Below, piece by piece: positions 56,087 through 64,000 of a stretch of DNA of 64,000 bases. A program made the position numbers and the translations under genes. The notes beneath the pieces are model-generated. The model did not search any database. It was not told the DNA's origin and worked only from the letters and a program-made list of their open reading frames with translations. The stretch is from NCBI GenBank assembly GCA_025267735.1, contig CM046301.1, positions 70,645,110 through 70,709,109 on the forward strand. The letters run 5' to 3'. Positions within the stretch are counted from its first letter, which is position 1; each line of letters starts with the position of its first letter. Source of the DNA: Mactra quadrangularis (lineage: Eukaryota; Mollusca; Bivalvia; Venerida; Mactridae).

Positions 56087-58457
56087 TTAAACAAGTAACT
56101 AATTGCATTAAGGAAGCAAAAACGCGTGCAAACCTCCCGACACCAGGAGGCGACGCCTATTTTTGCTGTTCTATAGCCCTATATAGCCATATTGCACGGT
56201 ATACTTTGCGGCTCTGTTGCCATGGCGCAACTCGGTGTGCGAATGTGATTTTTTGGAGTTAGGTTGCTATCCATGTAGGGCACCTGAAAAACGTGTTTAA
56301 ACACCAAACCCACAACGTTCAGGTACCGAGAAACCCCGTGCAAATCTCCCGACACTACAAGGAGACGCGATTTTGGGGCTCTGTAGCCCACGCGCATCTC
56401 ACTGCGCAGGTATGATTTTTGTGCAAATGGGTTGCTAACTACGTAGGTCATCGAGAAAATGTGTTTAAACAAGTAACTAACTACATTTAGGTAGCAAAAA
56501 ACGCGTGCAAACCTCCCGACACCAGGAGGCGACGCCTTTTTTTGCTGTTCTAAAGCCCTATATAGCCATATTGCACAGTATACTTTGCGGCTCTGTTGCC
56601 ATGGCGCAACTCGGTGTGCGAATGTGATTTTTGGCAGTTAGGTTGCTTTCCATCTGGGGCACCTGAAAAACGTGTTTAAACACCAAACCCACCACGTTCA
56701 GGTACCGAGAAACCCCGTGCAATTCTCCAGACACTACAAGGAGACGCGAATTTGGGGCTCTGTAGCCCACGCGCATCTCACTGCGCAGGTATGATTTTTG
56801 TGCAAATGGGTTGCTAACTACGTAGGGCATCGAGAAAATGTGTTTAAACAAGTAACTAACTAAATTAAGGTCGCAAAAAACGCGTGCAAACCTCCCGACA
56901 CCAGGAGGCGACGCCTATTTTTGCTGTTCTAAAGCCCTATATAGCCATATTGCACGGTATACTTTGCGGCTCTGTTGCCATGGTGCAACTCGGTGTGCGA
57001 ATGTGATTTTTTGCAGTTAGGTTGCTAACCATATTGGGCACCTGAAAAAAGTGTTTATACACCAAACTCACCAAGTTCAGGTACCGAGAAACCCCGCGCA
57101 AATCTCCCGACACTACAAGGAGACGCGACTTTGGGGCTCTGTAGCCCACGCGCATCTCACTGCGCAGGTATGGTTTTTGTGCAAATGGGTTGCTAACTAC
57201 GTAGGGCATCGAGAAAATGTGTTTAAACAAGTAACTAACTACATTAAGGTAGCAAAAAACGCGTGCAAACCTCCCGACACCAGGAGGCGACGCCTATTTT
57301 TGCTGTTCTAAAGCCCTATTTAGCCATATTGCACGGTATATTTTGCGGCTCTGTTGCCATGGCGCAACTCGGTGTGTGAATGTGATTTTTAGCAGTTAGG
57401 TTGCTAACCATCAAGGGCACCTGAAAAACGTGTTTAAACACCAAACCCACCACGTTCAGGTACCGAGAAACCCCGTGCAAATCTCCCGACACTACAAGGA
57501 GACGCGATTTTGGGGCTCTGTAGCCCACGCGCATCTCACTGCGCAGGTCTGATTTTTGTGCAAATGGGTTGCTAACTACGTAGGGCATCGAGAAAATGTG
57601 TTTAAACAAGTAACTAACTACATTAAGGAAGCAAAAAACGCGTGCAAACCTCCCGACACCAGGAGGGGACGCCTATTTTTGCTGTTCTAAAGCCCTATAT
57701 AGCCATATAGCACGGTATACTTTGCGGCTCTGTTGCCATGGCGCAACTCAGTGTGCGAATGTGATTTTTTTCAGTTAGGTTGCTAACCATTTAGAGCACC
57801 TGAAAAACGTGTTTAAACACAAAACCCACCACGTTCAGGTACCGAGAAACCCCGTGAAAATCTCCAGACACTACAAGGAGACGCGACTTTGGGGCTCTGT
57901 AGCCCACGCGCATCTCACTGCGCAGGTATGATTTTTGTGCAAATGGGTTGCTAAATTCGTAGGGCATCGAGAAAATGTGTTTAAACAAGTAACTAATGAC
58001 ATTAAGGAAGCAAATAACGCGTGCAATCCTCCCGACACCAGGAGGCGACGCCTATTTTTGCTGTTCTATAGCCCTATACAGCCATATTGCACGGTATAAT
58101 ACGCGGCTCTGTTGCCATGGCGCAACTCGGTGTGCGAATGTGATTTTTTGCAGTTAGGTTGCTAACCATCTAGGGCAACTGATAAACGTGTTTAAACACC
58201 AAACCCACCACGTTCAGGTACCGAGAAACCCCGTGCAAATCTCCCGTCACTACAAGGAGACGCGATTTTGGGGCTCTGTAGCCCACGCGCATCTCACTGC
58301 GCAGGTATGATTTTTGTGCAAATGGGTTGCTAACTACGTAGGGCAGCAAGAAAATGTGTTTAAACAAGTAACTAACTACATTAAGGTAGCAAAAAACGCG
58401 TGCAAACCTCCCGACACCAGGAGGCGACGCCTACTTTTGCTGCTCTAAAGCCCTATA
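56087..58457 (-). repeat. 379-bp satellite, block 2 (about 6 monomers)
   Basis: Same monomer as block 1. Monomers at 56,179, 56,558, 56,937 and 57,316 are closest to those 4,510 bp upstream rather than to their neighbours. The last monomer (58,080-58,457) is a hybrid of two block-1 monomers. Confidence 0.95.
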
Positions 58458-59553
58458 CAGTCCAACTTGTGCTAACGGCCACCTCCGAATAGCGGTCACC
58501 TGCCGACAGCGGCCATTTCGATTTCCCCCCGACCGAAAATGCTCTTAAAAAGGCCGTGAATAACGGCCACCTGTCGTCTGCGACCAGCGGCCAGTCAAAA
58601 CCCTCCCCGCGGCCAGTTTATAACTGTGAACAACGGCCAGACGATTGTTTGAAGACAGTATTTCGTATCAAGGCAATCTCGAAAGCAGGCCGCCATTTTT
58701 GTTAAAGTTAAGCTAAAAACCCGTAATCCGATTTTTTTCCGGATTTTCGTAAACAAACCATCTCTAGTACGATTTTATTAGTTATTATCAAGCTGTAGAC
58801 AATTTTCTCGTCACCTTATTATAAAAATATGTTAATGTATCCTTTTATTGTTAAATTTATTTGTAAATCAGGAGTAAATTACGTCATGTGATGACACTTT
58901 GTTAATTAGTTTTGAATGTTTGGAGACTCCACTAGGTTTGTTTTTCACACGTCCGGCAGTTAGATAAATGTTTGTGACACGCTGTTAATTCCTAAATTCG
59001 TTCAACTGTGACCGCTGTATACAGGTAATTTGACAACTGGGAAAAGATAGAAATACTATACAAAAGGTCAGAGTAGTGAGAAATTGTTGAGTGCATTTGT
59101 TAATGTTGAGGGCATAGCATCAAATGTAGCTGCAAACAAAAAATCACTGATTTCTTTGTTTTAGTAATTCTTTGTTCAAAGTTTTGTTTTATTCATTTAT
59201 TGTCACAACTTCAATAATGATAATGTGAATAATGAATTAAGGTTGAAAATAAAAACAATTTTAATTATTAATTCATGCTAAATTCGTTCAACTGTGACCG
59301 CTGTATACAAGTAATTTGGCAACTGGGATAAGATAGAAATACTATACAAAAGGTCAGAGTAGTGAGAATTTGTAGAGTGCAATTGTTAATGTTGAGGGCA
59401 TAGCATGAAATGTAGCTGCAAAAAATGACTGATATCTTTGTTTTTGTCATTCTTTGTTCAAAATTTTGTTTTATTCATTTATTGTCACAACTTCAATAAT
59501 GATAATGTGAATAATGAATTAAGGTTGAAAATAAAAACAAATTTAATGATTAA

Positions 59554-62500
59554 GGCAGTCCGCTACCCAATCTGCGCATGCGCCAATTTTTGTCGTGATT
59601 TACACGGATAAACTACGTTACGTCGTCACCGTTAAACGTATTTTCAATTTTGTATGCTAACTGCTAAATAGTCGACTTTTTTAAATTAAGAATATCCTAT
59701 GTTCCCAACGTCATTTTTTGTCACAAAAACATACGAAAAAATCAAATAATGTACCTTAAACGCTCACATCTGTGTGAAATTTAAATAATCTTAGTCGAGA
59801 AAAAAAAATCAATTTTTGACGATCGACGTGTAGCATACACTTTCAACACTCCTATCAAGAGTTGTCGTTCGTAGGTCTACGTGCACTTGCTTCAACGTTA
59901 GTACACATGGTCATGTTTGGAGATTGAGCGATCATGTTTTCATCAAATAAATTCGATTATGGGCCACGCTTGCAGGTATGTTAAATCCTTAAACATTCTA
60001 TGTATTTTTAATATACGTGTGTCATTTTGGTTGATAATATTTGTATGACTGTAGTGTATTTTAAACTTCACTTATGACGCGGAAGTAGAATGACGCAATA
60101 TGTAAACAATAACCAAGGTCATGGTGATTTATATTTGATTCACAAAATTATTAACACGTTTAATTTGAAAACATTGGTGACGTTGATATTTTGATAAATT
60201 TATATGCTGACATGTGTTATTCGGTGTGGATGGTTTCAATTCGGAGGCAACTTGTCTAGACAACACGTCGCCAAAATCCATTGATGTTTAGTTTTATTTT
60301 ATTTTGAAAGTCTATTCAAGAAGACATTATTATTTAAATTTTCAGATTGTTTTTCATGGAGTTTGATCATCCTGTTTGACTTGATGTAGATATAAGAAAA
60401 TAAGTTTGCTGTAACTCAATTCACAACAATAAAAGGTTTGTTTACATTTTATATCCCAACCACCATCTATGTGCTAAAGCTGTTCAGGGGCAGCTCAATA
60501 TTTTTTTAAAGGGGGTGAAACCTACGATTTGCTCACCAACGATGTAATTTGAAGTTTTATTGCTTGAACTTAGTTATTTTAACGGGGGAGAGGGGGTGCA
60601 CCATGGACCTTTCCTTTTTTTGGTTAACTACAGCTAGTCAATTTATAACTTGGAATGTAAACAGAGACACTGTGACTAGTATATTGTTGAGTAGACACCA
60701 TGGCACAATAAAATATGGTTTCTTATCAACAATGAGAGAAATATGATATAACACTTGTCTCCTTTTATGTATTATATTAATAAGTTAAATTACATTTAAG
60801 TAAATATATATAATCATTCTTTTATTTGTTATATTTGTCAATAATTACTGCTGATATGCCAATTGCAATTTGATAGTTTATTCTGAAGTTTCTGTATACA
60901 TGATTTATTACATCCTGCACCTTTATGTTTCTTACTTTCAGGTAGCTGACATATTGAAGAGTGCCATAATGATGATACTCAGATGGTTAGGGAACAGACT
61001 TTAAATCAATAGGACTACCAATAAAATATTTGTTTCACAAAGCCACAAGTTATTGATGAAATGTTATAAAAAATTGAAATAAAATGAATTTTAGAACTAC
61101 TTTTTGTTTGTTCATTTAATCTTATATATGCTTGGTTTTGTTTGGATTGATGTTGACAAGACAATAGCAAATAATACAACCCATGCACTGATTAAAAAAT
61201 CAGTTATCAGTAGTTTTATTGTTGACAATTCTAACAGCCATGTCAATATAAATGGCTCTCTCTACTAAGCATGCAGAAGTCAGTAATTCACAGTAGTAAA
61301 TGCCTGTCTGCTGTTCTGTGTAGTAACTAGTTTTCAGTAACAAATCATCTTCATGACATGGTTAAGGAAGTACTACTTGGAAATGAAAACTATGACTATG
61401 TATGGTTCCTAGTAAGAACCTCAGTGAATGATCATTTAATACAACACATACCATATATGAGGTTGAAGTTACTATGATTAGCATTGCAACACACTTAAAC
61501 AGGGTTGAATATACAAATGTATATACAATTGTAGTAATTATGGTAAGTATGGCAACAGAAATACTTTTAATAGATTATCTCATACATTGGTATAAGTTTA
61601 TTAATGGAAGTTGTAAGGATGAACATAATAACAAAATATAGTATAAAACAATTAAAAACATGTGAATTTCCCTTTTTCACAACCATTTAGAATACTTGGT
61701 TGCCATGGTGAATTAAAAAAATGTTTTTTAATAAATATGTAGAGTAAAGAATTATTCATCACCTTTTTATGAAGGTCTATAATCAAACAGATTCATAATT
61801 CCATGGTGAGTACAAAACATAGATTTTGAATGGGTTTTAAGGAGTGGGTGGGGTAACCCCTATTGGGCTAAAATGTATCAAAAACGTATCATGTTTTGAC
61901 AAAATGACAATTTTGTAATCAGTATTTACTTTACTTCAGTCTTAAACTATGAAAAACATGCAGATAGTATTGAAAAGTTCAAATAAATTTGACTACAAAT
62001 TAACTTTGGAACGTTATAATCTGCTCAGTTTAGCGTTTTGATTGTGATTATAAGATGTCGCATTTCTTAAAAAGTTCGGAGACCTATTGTGGTTTTTTTT
62101 TTCATTTTAATCTGATAATTAGACATTGTATCACTAATTATTTTTTTTTTTAAAAATCATAACCAGGTCACAAAATACTAGTTTGTAAAATACCAACATT
62201 TTGAGAAAAAAATTAAAAGTGGGTGGGGTATTTATCATTTTTGAAAGTAGATTTTGCGAAACTCGATTGATAAAATATTGTCAAACAGCATGATTAGGGG
62301 AGATAAATTATATTCACATTGTTTATCACCATAATAATCATCATTTAACGACAAATAGGTTATTTCCTGTGCATCTGACCGATACATGGTATTTTTTACG
62401 TATTTTGGCGGGAAATTTTCACGTTTTTTTTAGGGTCATCTTTAAATGGCTGTAACTTTTTAAAAAGTTCGGTAACATATTGTTTTTTTCCCTTTTTTCC

Positions 62501-62969
62501 GAAAATAAATCGTTATTTGACATTTCTAACACAAAAAATAAAACATTCCATTACAGGGTCTTTCTAATTTTAAATGCAAACATTCACTTATTTGAACATT
62601 TTTTTAAAAGTGGGTGGGGTATTTGTTAATTTTTTTACGAAAAGTTTTACGAAACTCAATTTATTAGATACTGTAAAACGGCATGATATAGGAAAATATA
62701 TCCAATTTATATTGTTTACCACAAAAATAATCACCATTTGATGACATATAGACTATTTCCTATGCATCTGCATGATATATGGTAATTTTGAGGTATTTTG
62801 GCGGGAAATTTAGACGTTTTTAGGGGTCATCTTTAAATGGCTGTAACTTTTTAAAAAGTTCGGTGACCTATCTTTTTTTTTCGATAAATTTACTTCAAAT
62901 GTACAAATAAACAAATTAATGGAAGTTTTAAAAAAATTCCATTAGAAACCTCTTTCCTGACGAACTCCC
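59554..62969 (+). mobile_element. 3.4-kb TTAA-flanked element, Kolobok-like ends, non-coding
   Basis: TTAA at 59,550-59,553 and 62,970-62,973 flanks the insert; copy A shows the uninterrupted site (AATGATTAATTCATG). Ends are GGCAGTCCGCTACCC and GACGAACTCCC. A 5' GG with 3' CC and TTAA fits Kolobok better than piggyBac, but the terminal repeat is short. No frame over 65 codons. A ~390-bp unit is repeated about three times at 61,841-62,940. Confidence 0.7.
61841..62940. repeat. ~390-bp tandem repeat in the 3.4-kb element
   Basis: AGTGGGTGGGGTA starts units at 61,843, 62,218 and 62,609 (375 and 391 bp apart). Units share ATTTTGGCGGGAAATTT and TAAAAAGTTCGG..ACCTAT. Confidence 0.8.
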
Positions 62970-63114
62970 TTAATTCATGTTAATTATGAACTCTGTCTCT
63001 CAAGTCTAATGAAACATGGCCCGTTTGTTCCTCCCTCCAAACAAAGGCCACCTGTGAACAAAGGCCACTTTTCTCTTTTCCCTTGGCCGGCCGTTGTTCA
63101 CAGGTTGGACTGTA

Positions 63115-63399
63115 TAGCCATATTGCACGGTATACTTTGCGGCTCTGTTGCCATGGCGCAACTCGGTGTGCGAATGTGATTTTTTTCAGTTAGGTTGCTT
63201 ACCATCTAGGGCATCTGAAAAACGTGTTTAAACACCAAACCCACCACGTTCAGGTACCGAGAAACCCCGTGCAAATCTCCCGACACTACAAGGAGACGCG
63301 ACTTTGGGGCTCTGTAGCCCACGCGCATCTCACTGCGCAGGTATGATTTTTGTGCAAATGGGTTGCTAACTACGTATGGCATCGAGAAAATGTGTTTAA
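63115..63399 (-). repeat. satellite remainder, second higher-order unit
   Basis: Counterpart of 55,182-55,466, with the same short monomer interrupted at TTTAA. Confidence 0.9.
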
Positions 63400-64000
63400 C
63401 CCTTAACCGCTCAATCCCGCATTTTTACGTGTCTAGACCACCCCCTCCAAAATGGCCGCCACAGCCTTGAAAATGGTGTTTTTTTTACTGGATTGAGCGA
63501 ATTTCACAAAAGGATAGTTGTCCCCAAAAAATGATCTTGTTTTCGCGCGCCTCCCCCTCCAATTGATGTCTAAGGGGGGTTCCGAAGGTGGGATGTGCCC
63601 CCCTTTGTTGCTGGGGTTTGAAGGGGGCGCAGCATCCCTCATCGCCAGAAAAAAAATCGGGGTCATTGAGTGCAGAGAAATGGCGCCAAATGCTGATAAG
63701 AAAACATGTTTTCAGTATCTGAAAAGACCTGGCACTTTAGACCTCAATTTCGGAAAATATTACTGTTTGAAGTGCAAACGTGGGGTGGTAAAAGGGCGAA
63801 AATTGCATTTTTTGCCGTTTTTGCTCCGCCCCAGCGTTGCCATGGTAACGGGGATCGGGGCTCAACTTGGTTTTTCTGAAAGACATTCACCCAGGGAATA
63901 ACTTGGCCAAGTTGCATAACTGTATGATAATTAGTAATGGAATTAAAGCATCTTGAAATAGCCCTAGCGCGTAATGGTGAAAAAATGGCTACTTTTCACA
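63400..64000 (+). mobile_element. piggyBac-type MITE, copy B, cut by window edge
   Basis: Same as 55,467-56,086 with few substitutions; left TTAA at 63,396-63,399, X-box at 63,836, right end beyond the window. Confidence 0.8.

Larger units (their letters stand above)
58458..63114 (+). mobile_element. pogo/Tigger-like element in the satellite, copy B, interrupted
   Basis: Nearly identical to copy A including its internal 286-bp duplication (59,268-59,553 region), but split at a TTAA by the 3,416-bp element 59,554-62,969. The right end resumes at 62,970. Confidence 0.85.

Overview
The window is animal nuclear DNA: AT-rich, intron-containing and dense in transposons. A complement C3/TEP-like gene, tRNA-derived SINEs with a conserved central domain, CR1/L2-like and I/Nimb-like LINEs, a Gmr1-like Ty3/gypsy element and many short inverted-repeat transposons suggest an invertebrate, most likely a bivalve mollusc. 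The species is not fixed by anything seen here.

Layout. 1-10.5 kb: a transposase fragment cut by the window edge, SINEs, a 156-bp tandem repeat carrying an X-box palindrome, a dead hAT-like gene (4.9-6.0 kb, minus) and a nearly complete but frameshifted LINE (6.7-9.9 kb, minus). 10,563-15,448: a young Ty3/gypsy element (minus) with two LTRs, a perfect 5-bp target duplication, a tRNA-Pro-type primer site, gag, protease and integrase, but no reverse transcriptase or RNase H. 15.5-19.6 kb: exons of a small RG/RS-rich gene (minus) whose introns hold two inverted-repeat transposons. 19.7-24.1 kb: a large non-coding inverted-repeat element with a second X-box tandem array.

24.4-32.8 kb (minus): four in-phase exons give the signal peptide, MG1 and the start of MG2 of a C3/TEP protein. 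The introns are filled with a pogo/Tigger-like element, two tetranucleotide arrays, a composite MITE and SINEs. A kappaB-type palindrome and a same-strand solo LTR sit just upstream of the first exon. 34.8-36.1 kb: a PIF/Harbinger-like element with a MADF remnant. 38.8-41.8 kb: another inverted-repeat element. 42.7-43.9 kb: an I/Nimb-like LINE 3' end with RNase H. 45.3-47.1 kb (plus): two joined exons of an unrecognised gene. 50.5 kb: a CCAAT/TATA promoter-like stretch.

51.2-64 kb: a satellite of 379-bp monomers, each an ancient dimer, organised as a higher-order repeat of about 4.5 kb. Each higher-order unit holds a pogo/Tigger-like element and a 620-bp TTAA-flanked piggyBac-type MITE. The second unit was later hit by a 3.4-kb TTAA-flanked element. 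The order of events can be read: satellite, then the two insertions, then duplication of the whole block, then the 3.4-kb insertion, with an unequal-crossover scar between monomers.

Most long open frames in the repeats (the CLSV-type frames of the GACA arrays, the 97-codon frames of the satellite, the 127-codon frame of the TTAA MITE) look like by-products of repeat sequence rather than genes.
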